A stretch of DNA of 64,000 nt from Ramazzottius varieornatus (taxonomy: Eukaryota; Tardigrada; Eutardigrada; Parachela; Ramazzottiidae): assembly GCA_001949185.1 (NCBI GenBank), contig BDGG01000010.1, positions 1,745,773 to 1,809,772 of the forward strand, in the 5' to 3' direction. Below are positions 12,199-25,098 of the stretch, piece by piece. A program made the position numbers and the translations under genes. The notes beneath the pieces are model-generated. The model was not told where the DNA came from, did not search any database, and worked only from the letters and a program-made list of their open reading frames with translations. How positions within the stretch are numbered: position 1 is the first letter of the stretch; each line of letters starts with the position of its first letter.

Positions 12199-13871
12199 AT
12201 GTCCGCGGCAAACTTTTTCGATTTCTCGGATAAAGAAGTCATGTTGCCACAGATCAAGGAGATAAACGGAATGTATTACCGATTCCATCCGGTCACCGAA
12301 GCAAAGGATGTGGAGAAAGAGTCCGCCTCTAGGGCACGAAACGTCACTTCTCTAGCAGGTACATGGTGCAATATTGCCGCAGTGCCAAACAGGCCCAAAC
12401 TTCAATACTTCAGCTACTCGCTTTGAATGCGGAACAAGAATCAGCTTTCCAGTCCAGGTGCTTTTTTTTCAGAATCCGAAGCGGATCTTTCATCGGAGGA
12501 ACGTGATATCCTGCGACGTTTGAGAAAGGATCCCAAGGATAACACATACCGCATCGTTCTCACCAAAGAAAATATTCCGAGCATACTCTTTCCCATGATG
12601 ATCGGTAAAGGAGGACAGGCGAAGAGATCCATCGAAGACGAAACGAAAGCGCGCATCGTTTTTCCGCGGGACCAGGAAAAGAACACCTCTATTGGTACTT
12701 CTTACAGGCGTAATACTTCCGGGTTTCTTGGGGTTTGGGCGTACTCGTACGATCTTGGTGATTGTATTTTTGTCTTCCAGAGATCTACAGCTACGATTCC
12801 ATCCAGTTAATTATGTGTCGCCGGAAGCTCCTTCAGTCAGCCCACAATGCGCGAATGCGCGTACCCTTCACTCATTTCGCCTGTTTTCCCGTTCTTTCCG
12901 ACGCCACCGCAGCCAGCTTCAATCGGTTTCGGGACGACGTCATGAAGAAATGTGGCGGTGTAAGTCGACAACATTATTATTCCTTCAACAAACAGCGGCT
13001 CGAAACTTAATCCGTTTCTTCTTCGTTAGCATGTTCTGGTTGTAGACAAGAGGGCTTTCCACGGACCTGTTTCAAACTTCAAACAAACTACATCTAACCA
13101 TCTCTACGCTCGCCCTCTTCTCGCCCCCCGAGTACGACCTAGCCTTCGAAACCCTACAAAACTGTTTCGCCGACGAACTTTGGTACTGATACCCTCTCAA
13201 TTGCTTACCCCTATGCCGATAGTAATTTGGTGTTGTGCTGCTTTCATACTTACTGGACTCAAACCAATACTGGATGTTTTTTTTGTAGGGAGTTACTGGA
13301 CCAAGGACCGCTACGGTGTCGACTTCGAGGTTTAGAAATCATGAATGACGACCCGGCTGAAGTCGACGTGTTATACGCCAAAGTTGTCGATCCAACAGAT
13401 CGTCTTCAAACGATTGCTGACCAGATTTATGAAAATTACATGCACAGCGAGCCCCGTTTTTCGCAAGACAAGTTCGATGGGTTAAAGCATGTTAAGCTTC
13501 ACGTAACTCTGATCAACAGCCGTTATCGAAAAGGTACGGAGCTTGGTGAAGACGACCTCGATCTGCTATCTGTCGCAGCGAAAGCAACGGCGCGGAAAAC
13601 GTTCGACGCTTCGTCCATACTGCAGCATTTCGGCCAGTATGACTTTGGCGAATGCGTTGTCAACGAAATACACATATCACAAAGGTTTTCCACGGGTGAG
13701 AATGGATTCTACAAATGTAAACGGAAGCTCATCTTGGACCCGAAAGCGTTAAAGAATCACTTGCAGCAGAGAGACGCTACGAGTACGGTAAAGATTTCGT
13801 CCGATAGAATGTACAATGACGAACCCACTTGTGAAGTCGGAAACGACGACGAATTCGCGGATGAACGGTGA
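12199..13871 (+). CDS. ASCC1: Activating signal cointegrator 1 complex subunit 1
   Basis: ASCC1 is a subunit of the ASC-1/ASCC complex, which works in transcription coactivation and with ALKBH3 in alkylation repair. Five exons agree in phase: 12199..12358, 12473..12694, 12781..12959, 13046..13182, 13289..13871. A TAA lies in frame 12 bases before the ATG. The N-terminus (LPQIKEINGMYYRFHPV) matches the family opening. Exon 2 carries a KH domain with the GKGG loop (MMIGKGGQAKRS). The second half is the AKAP7/2H-phosphodiesterase-like domain, with the two His-x-Thr-like motifs KLHLTIS (exon 4) and KLHVTLIN (exon 5), and the signature EIMNDDPAEVDVLYAKV. The final conserved strand EIHISQRFS is present. 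The tail is slightly longer than in vertebrates and acidic. It converges on the UBIAD1-like gene with 140 bp between the stops. Confidence 0.9.
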
Positions 13872-14011
13872 CCGTGCAGTGTCAACGGTGACAGCTTTGT
13901 CGCTTTGCTCTGTTACTGGCGCTGTTTGTCTTCGTTCGAGTTTCATTTTTATTGCCACCGGACTGATGGGTAGGCGGGATTTCAAGCGTCCCGTCTTCCC
14001 TCACTTTACTT

Positions 14012-15160
14012 TCATTCCATCACATAACATATCAGGAACAACAAACTAAAAGCTGCATTCAGCTGCGCAGTTCTGTGCGTCAGATCACTCATAGTTGCCT
14101 TCGAATACCTGTTTTCCAATAGAGCTGCCCGCATATTCTGTTCTACAAATTTTGCTAAGCGTATGATAGAAAGAATAATAAAATAGAAGCAAGATCGCGT
14201 AAAAGCAAGGACCAAGGCCCAGATCAAAGGGACATAAAGTAATAGAACAGACAAAAAATACGCCCACTTCCTGCTTGCCGAAGAGGCGGAAATTCCTCTT
14301 CTGTTCGCACTCCTTTCGCTACTTTCTTTCAAACCATCACTGGTAAGAACGGTGAGTAAGATACTCAAAGTCAGAGGAAACCCTCGGACGATGGGAAAGT
14401 AGGAAAACCGTCCGCAAGCTGCCACATAACAAAAAAGGCTGGTCACCGGTCCAACTACGCCAGCAGTTACGAGATCACGACACAGAGCATCCATCGTTTC
14501 AGTACCACCGGGGAAAAAGAAGCCACTACTCAAGCCACCGAAAAACAATAGGGCTAGATGTTCCACCCGAGCAGGAGAAACTAAAAGGAGGAAGACAAAA
14601 GCGACGCATCCGCCCACATAAGCACGAATTCCGAGTTCCTCGATCTGGTTTCGGTTGGGGAGGCGCTTGTCGTCCGCAGGCTTCTTATTGGCATCCTGCA
14701 AATGGCAATGGTATCCCGTAACCATACTTGAAGATACATGAAGGAGCACGACGGCGCCGAGCCCGAATACGGTGCTAAAAAGTCCGAACTTGTTCGCATC
14801 CTTGTAGGCTGCCGCAAAACCGAACAGACCGGAAGTGACTGGTGCTGCGAGCGATGAAGGTCCAACAATCACTAAGCACTGTCTGATCTTCCCACACATA
14901 ACACTCGCATATCGCGAAGCCTGGGTGCAGAGGTTAGGCAGTTCAGCGGAAAGATCCAGCAGGGATAAACACGGTCTGGACAATGTTGGTAGTGTCGCAA
15001 AGACTTCCGGTTCATGTGTCAACACCTTCCGCCGTTGAGTGGTAATTTGCGGTTCCGCACCAGCCTTCTCCTCAGAACAAACAGTCAGCTGATCCAAACT
15101 TGTCACAGATTTGTGCGTAGAGATCTCAGATATCCGTGGGATTCGCTCCATCGTGTCCAT
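14012..15160 (-). CDS. UBIAD1-like (UbiA family) membrane protein lacking Asp-rich motifs
   Basis: A single uninterrupted frame of about 382 residues from the first ATG at 15160. The frame stays open upstream to a possible acceptor at about 15268, so a 5' exon is possible. The middle matches UBIAD1, the prenyltransferase that makes menaquinone-4 in ER/Golgi membranes: RVEHLALLFFGGLSS, the fold around VGPVTSLFCYVA, YFPIVRGFPLTLS, and a C-terminal HRTAQLNAAFSLLF. About eight hydrophobic segments are visible. The first Asp/Asn-rich substrate motif, expected just before KKPADDKRL, reads TGYHCHLQDAN, so the usual Asn and Asp are replaced. The second motif region reads TSDGLKESSERSAN without the DxxxD pattern. 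Prenyl-diphosphate/Mg binding is therefore doubtful. The N-terminus is longer than in UBIAD1 and polar. The lack of introns among intron-rich neighbours hints at a retrocopy that stayed open. Confidence 0.7.
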   Translation of the reverse strand: MDTMERIPRISEISTHKSVTSLDQLTVCSEEKAGAEPQITTQRRKVLTHEPEVFATLPTLSRPCLSLLDLSAELPNLCTQASRYASVMCGKIRQCLVIVGPSSLAAPVTSGLFGFAAAYKDANKFGLFSTVFGLGAVVLLHVSSSMVTGYHCHLQDANKKPADDKRLPNRNQIEELGIRAYVGGCVAFVFLLLVSPARVEHLALLFFGGLSSGFFFPGGTETMDALCRDLVTAGVVGPVTSLFCYVAACGRFSYFPIVRGFPLTLSILLTVLTSDGLKESSERSANRRGISASSASRKWAYFLSVLLLYVPLIWALVLAFTRSCFYFIILSIIRLAKFVEQNMRAALLENRYSKATMSDLTHRTAQLNAAFSLLFLICYVME

Positions 15161-15872
15161 CGCATTTACGTCCGACGCGTTACGAAGCAGCACTGTATGG
15201 TTGCGCACCACTCGCCAGTCCCATCGGCGGTATACTATCTCCCTGATTTCTCCCGCTGCGGCGTATCCGACCTGTAGCACAAGGAACGTTTACGGATTCC
15301 GCTCTTGCTCAGGTGCCTTGTTAGCCAAAGAACGGAACATGGTCATTAGCAATACGGCGCGCGGGAATGAAGTTATAATTATTGAAATACCGAATAAAAT
15401 GTTACTGTAACGTCGTCTTTTTCAAATTTAAGTATGCACCTCCACAGCTTCCATGTGTCGAGTGTCGACTGGCCGACGGGCTACGCCCAATGAGCTGTTC
15501 GTTGTCGCTGCCAGATTGATTGCTTGATTCACAACAATCAGATCTGCACACAGCAGTGACAGAGCCACTGGCGAGCTGCTGAACATCGTGTTGCACATTT
15601 GATTTTTTGATTGCTGCGAGAACGTACGGTTGATTAGTTGATGGGCACTACTTTTAGTTTGTGCAGCACGATGTTCAGCAGCTCGTCAGTGGACAGAGCC
15701 GACAGTTTCCGACTTTCCGTCTTTCCGCCATCTTCCGAATCTGTCAAAATTCTTCTCACTGGATATTCCTCTCCTCACTGATCGCCCTACTCGCGACCCT
15801 CGTCCTCTCGTTAGTGAAGCGTTAGTATCCTCATGAGGACGACGATCGCCACTTTTGCATCTGCTTTCTCTT
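15161..15872. other. Divergent intergenic region with an inverted repeat
   Basis: This lies between the starts of the UBIAD1-like gene (minus) and the bromodomain gene (plus), so it should hold both promoters. It contains the 32 bp inverted repeat described separately. No TATA box is evident close to either start. Confidence 0.5.
15565..15692. repeat. Foldback inverted repeat, copy 1
   Basis: The arms 15565..15596 and 15661..15692 (32 nt each) are complementary with two mismatches, separated by 64 bp. The left arm starts CCACTGGCGAGCTGCTGAAC and the right arm ends CAGCAGCTCGTCAGTGG. A related inverted repeat occurs at 48588..48670, so this looks like a short foldback element rather than a one-off hairpin. 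No open frame is inside. Confidence 0.65.
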
Positions 15873-17576
15873 ATGGATCACGCCTTGGACACCGCAAGAA
15901 TTTTGACAGATTCGGAACTGGAGCAAGCTGAGTACACCGAAGGAGAGGTGTTACTTGTCGACGATTCGTCTGATATTCTGAGTAATACTGCAAATTATTC
16001 CGCAAGTCCTTCTCGATCGGAGCCTCTGGTGAGTTTCGGCATCAACTTAAAAGATGCGAACTTTAACAACAAGTGAATACTGATGGATCATCGTAGGAAA
16101 TCTTTCAAGAGTCCGAAAATCAGCTGGACGAGCTCTTCCACGATCAACAAGTGTATTCCGAAACCAAGATGCTGCCTACACAGCGCGAACCGTCTGACCT
16201 GAATGCATCCACAAAGATGGACACAACATCGTCTTTCCATATACCGAATGTGCAAGATGCGTTAACATCTGAACTACGAAGCATGAATGGATTGAGTTCT
16301 ACTATGAACGGAAAAGATGCTGCCGGCCGAAGTGGACAGAACTCTGCAGACACATCGCTAAATGGTAGCTCTGACCATAGCGCACATATTACTGTGCTAA
16401 AAGATGCGTTCACGTCGCTGTTTCGGGCGCCAGCAACACCGCGCTTGACTTACAAAAGCCAGGCTCTGTCTCCGCGGACAAGCATGCACAAAAGGTCGCC
16501 CACCTTACTCGACGATCGTCATAAGAACACGCCGGAAGCCCGAAGAGCTCGTTCCATCAGGTTATTCCACACTTGGAATGCAAAAAGGTATAACGTAGTG
16601 GAGATTTCGACCATACGATGGTCGTTTCGGAGGTTGTGGTTCAGTGTATACGTATATTGAAGTAGGAGAATATTGCAGAGAGTACACAATAGTACTGTTA
16701 GGATCTCTTTTATAAGGTTTAACCTAGTTATCTGTTTTACAGAAAGCGACAATGCGCTGGGATGGAGGAGCTGCTGAAGGCAGTAACTTGGCAAATGTAT
16801 ACTTCGCAAGACAAACGGTAAGAAATTCTATCACTAATATTGCTAGGTTCGCCGCTTTGTTGACTGCCGACCGTATAGCGGCCGGAAGTTGCATGGAAAT
16901 TTCATCTACTGAAATTTCATCTGGATCTTTGTTTTGCAGGTTCAATGACTATGATCCGTTCAAACTGCCTTTGGATAACGATTTCAAAGACTACAGGCAG
17001 GTCGTTAGAAGGTACGAATGTCACCTCTCTTACCGCAAGCGCGAATATGTCGAAAAAATTTTCGTATGCTTTTACGCTGCAGCGCTGTCACGCGATAGTT
17101 GGCTATGGTCCGAAATACGATGTGAACTCATTTCAGGCCTTATAGCCTGACGGAATTGACGGCCAGTCTTGTGAAGACGCATACGCCGTCAGCGTTCCCG
17201 CACGTCGATCTTACCCGAATTCCCTGCAACGCAATTGCGTACAATCACGCACACGAGCCGATTGCTAATGAAGCGCAGAAGATGCTTTCGTGCATCACAC
17301 GAATTACAAAGGTAGGCTGGATCACGTGCTGTCTGTTCCGATTATTTCATCGATACATGATACCTTTTTTCCCTGCAGTTAGCCAGCTTCGTCAATGCGG
17401 AAATCAATGATTTGAGCGATCTTGGCGTGGATCATTATCGTCATAAGCTACAGGCGGAAGTGGCGCGCACGAAAGCCAAGGCGAATGGAAAGGAACGCAC
17501 GTCAACGGCTGCCGCAGTCGATCGGGCCTCTGCATCGAGGCGTCGGAAGCCTGCTTCTACCAAAGGACCTCGTTAA
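15873..17576 (+). CDS. Bromodomain protein with an ATAD2-type bromodomain, no AAA+ domain
   Basis: Six exons agree in phase: 15873..16028, 16097..16587, 16743..16817, 16940..17011, 17137..17311, 17379..17576, giving 388 residues. Residues 1-215 are acidic and Ser/Thr-rich without a fold. From about 225 a bromodomain can be read: helix Z (EELLKAVTWQMYTSQDKRF), the ZA loop with DPFKLPLDNDFKDYRQVVRRP, then DLTRIPCNAIAYN, which ends in the acetyl-lysine-binding Asn, and helix C. The order, the YRQVVRRPYSL stretch and the CNAIAYN helix resemble the ATAD2/ATAD2B bromodomain, which reads acetylated histone H4. Family ATAD2 proteins carry tandem AAA+ ATPase domains; none is encoded here. The tail is basic (ARTKAKANGKER, SRRRKPASTKGPR) and could bind DNA or carry a nuclear signal. 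A nuclear chromatin reader is inferred. Confidence 0.75.
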
Positions 17577-18370
17577 GCCATAAGGACCTGGGATCAGCGT
17601 GATTATCATCTTCTTCCACCGCAGTCTCTTGTCTGTAAGGTCTGTTTGAGTTTTATCGAATCGCTGTATACCCCTACCCTAAGTCTGTCTGACACGAGCA
17701 GTCACTGGCTTCGAATTTTGATAACCGTTCATGCACACGAGATCTCGTTCGATATACTTTTGTACTGAGACTATCTCGCTTTCAAACTTTGTCTTTTTGC
17801 AAGAATACCAGGTAATATTTTATGGTAGCTGTTAACTTGCAGTTGCAGTATTCGAGTTTACATTGATGAGTTTTGATGTCTGTTTACTATCATCCGTCAC
17901 TTGGAGGGAACATTTGAATAATTATTGTGTGTTGGAAAAAGTCACTTTATGAGCAATATACTGTGACACACCCTCGTATGTCATTTGCAGTTTGCTCAGT
18001 TTGCTGAAATTGTGATAGACTTCCGAGTGCTGCAGCTCCCGCCTTCTGCGCACCATCCTCGTGTTTTCTCGTGGATTTGGTTGTTGTCGTATGACAGCTT
18101 ATTACAACTGGTGTCATGAAATATTCCAGTTAATTATCGTCTCTTTCCACAACGTCGATCCCGCTCGCGTTTTCGGAAAGGATAATCGATTGCTTAACAA
18201 TCTCCATCGACATCCAATATAGCGGAGAAAAGTATGTTCCCTGTTTACAGTATAAAAGAAGCCACATGGTCACTCTATATTGGTTCTCTGTTACAGTGGA
18301 TTCCGCCGAGCCTTTTTCCATCTTTGAAGGACGTGGTCTTAAGTCATTCCGTCAAACGGTCGAGGTCTCG
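17577..18370. other. Intergenic, with promoter of the calmodulin-like gene
   Basis: No gene seen. A TATA-box-like string TATAAAAG lies at 18251..18258, 113 bp before the calmodulin-like start codon. Confidence 0.5.
18251..18258 (+). promoter_or_regulatory. Candidate TATA box of the calmodulin-like gene
   Basis: TATAAAAG, 113 bp upstream of the ATG at 18371, in the right orientation. It would place a transcription start near 18285 and leave a short 5' leader. Confidence 0.45.
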
Positions 18371-19573
18371 ATGGAGCGTCGATTCTCCGCTCCCAAGATC
18401 GAGGGTAGGTCTCCCGCTTTAATGAGGCACCGCTTTGGGATATATGTGCTTTTGAAAGGTTGTGTGATGGAATAAGAGCTTTGGATTTAAATCCTCCGGG
18501 CCTCAGGATATTGTTTGCTGCTTTTTAGTACAACGAGATTGTACAATAATCCCAAAGGAAGCTTGTGTTTTCCTCGCGTACGATTAGCAGTCTGCAACAG
18601 GCGCTGACATCAGTGGTTTTTTTTCTCGTAGAACTGCGAGAGGCCTTTCGGATCTTCGACAAGGACGGCGATGGGTCGATCACAAAGCAGGAATTGGGCA
18701 CCGTGATGCGAAATTTGGGCCAGTGTCCATCGGAGGATGAACTGCAGCAGATGCTGAACGACATCGACTCCAATGGTAGGCCGCCGGAAACTCGTGTCGA
18801 GGGGCTTAATTTGTGATGTGTGAGACCCGGAAACAGATCTCAGCCCCGAGTGATGCATCATACAGTAAAACAGTAAAACACTTTGTTTGTAGGCGATGGC
18901 ATGTTCTCCTTCGAGGAGTTCGTCGACATCATGTCCAACATGGGAGCTTTCGATTCATCGAACCCGGAAGACGAGGAGAAAGAACTCCGGGATGCGTTTC
19001 GGGTGATCTAAATGATGAGGACTATTTTAGGCGTCGTTTACCAGCTCGACGATCATTAGCTTATGCTGGGAACAAACCTCTTACTTACAGGTTTTCGATA
19101 AACAGTGCACTGGATACATAACGTCATCGGACTTGCGAGCGGTTCTCCAGTGTATGGGAGAAAGCCTGACCGAGGAAGAAAGTAAGAAGCTTAGCTGCTC
19201 GCTGGTGGAAGGTTCTTTCTGTCCAGTCCTTGTGCTGGGAGCGGGCATTGAACAACAAACTCAAGCAAAGCGATGTAGAAACCGCTAATCGATTCTATTT
19301 TCAGTTGACGATATGATATCGGAAGTCGACCTTGACGGAGATGGAAGGATAGACTTTGGCGGTACGAACTATCCTTGCTGTAGTGTATCAACGCAACCCT
19401 TCAAACAAACTCATGCTACTGCCCTACGGACCGACGGTGAATCTCATAGCCGGTGTATTTTTCGTTCTTCTGCAGAGTTTGTGGCAGCGATGTGCGAGAG
19501 CAAGCCAAAAGACGGCTCATCCTTCCAGTCTAAACGCGCAAGCATCACGGCGGAAGACTCTCCTGGCTCTTGA
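18371..19573 (+). CDS. Calmodulin-like EF-hand protein
   Basis: Six exons agree in phase: 18371..18404, 18632..18775, 18893..19002, 19091..19181, 19305..19361, 19476..19573, giving 177 residues. The start is the only ATG before the first donor. Four EF hands are readable: EF1 [12 protein letters not shown] (complete), EF2 [12 protein letters not shown] (complete), EF3 [12 protein letters not shown] (Gln and Thr at positions 3 and 5, Asp instead of Glu at 12, probably weak or non-binding), EF4 [12 protein letters not shown] (complete). The order and linker ([14 protein letters not shown]-type) are those of calmodulin. The N-terminal 10 residues ([10 protein letters not shown]) and a basic/Ser-rich C-terminal tail of about 25 residues are extra, so this is a calmodulin-like paralogue, not canonical calmodulin. 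It converges on a phosphorylase kinase gamma gene, whose holoenzyme uses calmodulin as a subunit. Confidence 0.85.
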
Positions 19574-20171
19574 GCATGCGCAGCACAATATGTGATATGA
19601 AATCGGTAGATCTCAAGTACTGTATATTTCGCCGACCAGGAGCTGGGGCGTGCAACAACTAGTCACGAATCATGGGCAAGAACTGGTCGAATGGGCTATG
19701 CATGTCGTATCCATCAACATAATTGATCTTTGCGATAGCGAACATACAGACGGCAGATATCTGAATTTGCGTTTAAAGTGTACAAAGAATTGAATCGCGA
19801 AAATGTACGAATGAGAAGATAACCCGCCCAATTGACGGCTATGAAGAACAGACAAAGTCTGCAAATGGAGAGAGATCAAACAAAACACAGGGCTCGATGA
19901 AAGTCTGCTGCATGCAGTAGCAGCAGTTCAAAAGCCAACAATCGAGAATACTGTGCGAGCTAAAAGGAGAAAACTGCCAACCTCACATAAGTATCACAAG
20001 ACGAGATCAACAGATTTAGTTGCAAGATTGTGACGACCCTTCAGTCCTTTCGTGTCGGGTTAAGAAAATGAAAAAGGCGAACGAGAGGCATCACAAGAGG
20101 GATACGGTCAAATGAAAGGTAAAAATTCACAAAATGAAAAAGAAGGCCGGAAATGCGTGGAGGAATCGGGC
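19574..20171. other. Intergenic between convergent genes
   Basis: AT-rich to mixed sequence holding the 3' ends of two convergent genes; no exon or element recognised. Confidence 0.5.
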
Positions 20172-22267
<2,096 letters not shown>

Positions 22268-25098
22268 GGCGTGAGTGGGCCAGGACCTTGATGGAGGAAA
22301 TGAAACACCGTCAGCTGAAATAGAGGAAACGAATTTTGGATTTCGCGTTTGGTTATAAAAAGCTCAATCAACACACCGAAGTAATTCAAATGAGGCAAGC
22401 TGGAAATAGACCAGGAAGAGATACGCCACTGCTTACGCACAAAGAACCTTCACTGTGTGCAGATGCCAAGTTCGAATTCCGTCCTCATCAACTTGGAAAC
22501 CCTACCAGCAATAACAATGCACTATCATATGCATCGCACGTACAGAATGATGATACCGATGACTACTCCACACCCTTTGATTGCCATGATGATTAATAAA
22601 TCTGCCATGTACCAATATTATAGTCAAACTGGAAATAAAGCGGCGAAAACTCTGCCGGCTAAACGCCAGATTTGTTACATGAACCCAAATACTGTTGTCT
22701 AATCTTCCAGCCGAAAACGTCCTGCGTAACCGGCACGACCTATCATCCAGTAAAGAGACTATGCATGTCCAAAAGTCAAAATTTTAAACAGCCTTTCGAA
22801 AGCAAACGTTGATGAAAACTTTGCCCTTTTTTATAACCGATTACACTGTACAAGAGACATCAGCATGACAGCAGTATCAGTTGCTTTGTTCTTCCGGCTG
22901 GATCGTCTGGTTCGGCTGACCTCTCTACATTCAAACTCGGATAACAAAGCACACTGGACAAAGACTTACAGCAGCTTGCAGTTTCCTTATCCCTTCGGCT
23001 CCTTCGCTTCTAACAAAGATGGCGGTCCAAGAAGGGTTCCTTCCCAGCTTGCAATGTCCAGCAGATCGTGGAGGATATAGCGAGATGTCCTTTGTGGCAA
23101 GAGCTGCTCTGGTTTTGCTCGTCGCCCACCACCGCTGACAAAAAGCCTATTGCCGAGTAGCTCTTGCTTGCAGTGCTTTCTGTTCGGCCTTCAGTTCAAT
23201 GCGGAGATGCTGACACCGCGACTATACAGCTGATTCGATCCAGTTGCATGCTCACTGCAAACAGCTGTTCGCCATCGAGACCAAGAGGAGAATCGTTCAA
23301 CCGCGGAGCCTTTCAAGCCAACAAGATTATCGACCGTGTATGTATATACCAGTATTCACAAAGCAAGCCTATATAACCGCAGTATTTTCTCTCCTAGCTC
23401 GCACCGAACCGCACAGCAAATATATCAGAGTGCGATCGGTCCCAACTTCTGGCAGACAAAGCAGCTCTTGTGCATGGGAATTAAAGCCGGTATAGCGGAA
23501 GCGAAGAAAGACCATCGAGCTCGAACTACACTTCTTTCTTCAAACAAAAGCAGCAGAAAGGTCATGAGCAAACGGAAGGTGGACGGAAGGAAGGGAGGGA
23601 CTGTACACCGGTGAGTAATAATGGCGTCTTGAACAAGGAAGAAGAACAATTATGCAGGCGCAAAGGACAGCACACCCTTGATTTGCTCTATATATTCGAC
23701 ATTGCTCACCAGGTACGGCCTAATGAGTAATGACGGTCGCTGTCTGCGAAGCCTGCCTTTGTCCGATTCAACTTCCATTGAAACAAGGCCCCACTTGAGA
23801 AATACCTCCCAGCGCTCAGATTATCACAAAACTACTTTCGAGCCTTTCGTAGCGGATTATCTATTAACATACCACCTTCTCTCCCATTCGAGCTGAAGCA
23901 CTCGGGCCAAAGATGTCTTTGTTAGTTTGCGCATAATGCGATATATTTTCTTTGTCTCCTCAGAGAAACGTAGAAAGAATAATATGTGCATACGGGAGAA
24001 GAGCAGAAAGGCTGCTTTTTTGACATGCGGCTCTCGGCTGCCGGGACTGCGATACACTGTACTGGCATTGGCATGATCAGGGCATGGTCGCGTGCGAAAA
24101 CGCAGATTTTAATTTCGTAGGTTCGAACCAGCTGGACATAAGGTTCGTATGAAAAGTACGGTCCATGCAGACGGTTGAAGAGGTGAAAAGGTATTCGAAA
24201 GGATGTTTCAGGAGGCTGAAGAGCTAGCTATCTGAGTTCTTTCGACGGCCACTCTCGAAGAACTCACATGAGCGTCGTTTGGCGAACTCCGCACGGTTAA
24301 TAAAGTTATACTGTAGCATAACAAGCGAACGTCATGTTACGGACTGATGTGTGACATGTCCAACCACGACAGTATATAGTCGAGTCATGGTGTTTCCATG
24401 AGGCATGGAAATTAATCGCGGAGTCGTTTCGCATGTGTGAGGAAAGTAGAACACGGGAAGGATTGACTAGGCTGCTACAGATTTACTCTGCGCCTAGCGC
24501 TCGTGAGAGCTCCTTTGTTTCCGGAATTATCTGCTGGTCAGCAGAGGCGGCACTTCGCGATTAGATTTAGTATTAATAGAAGCAAACCCTATAAAGGGAA
24601 ATTCTGGAATTTCATTCAGTAAACTGGGTTTCTTTGATTTTCCAGGTTGTTGTTCAAATCACCCAGACGATCGAACAGGCATTGTCAATCGGATCGGACT
24701 TTGGACCTCTCCCCACGGCTGGCCGTTTCCAACGTTATGTTGTCAGGATCGCTTCGGTGTGACTGTGAGGTAAGCCGAAGATATCTTTGATATCGTTTCC
24801 GGTACGCAATTAGTAACACTGAAAAAACTTCACTATTTTGCCACTGCCATTGTATATGCGCTGATACGGTATGCTGTGATCGATACTGTGAGCGTCAATC
24901 TGTCTAGCGAAATTTTTGGGCTTGTTTCATCCTGTCCTTGGTGTTGTCTCATTTCAAAGTGTATATCTCATCATCTGACTCAGTGTGATGAGTGTTGAAT
25001 TTTGACCCAATCAAGCCTATGTATTATAGATGACGCAGCGACCCATGAAGAACCAGCTGACGAGTTCCATATAGTGAAAGAGATACCTAAGCTGGAAC
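22268..25098. other. 2.8 kb between PHKG-A and ACER2
   Basis: Divergent promoter region. I see no coding exon. A possible untranslated exon of the ceramidase gene lies at about 24645..24771 (acceptor TTTTCCAG, donor GAG|GTAAGC), since it has stops and no ATG in a useful frame. The remainder holds nothing I can name. Confidence 0.45.

Noticed and set aside
12695-12780. Reading through the second intron of ASCC1 as coding (frame with PGFLGFGRTRT)
   Set aside because: It breaks the KH-domain register. Splicing 12694 to 12781 keeps phase and leads straight into the conserved VPFTHFACF segment.
24112-24132. GGTTCGAACC resembling a tRNA T-loop
   Set aside because: The flanking bases do not form a T-stem, and no anticodon or D-arm is found upstream.
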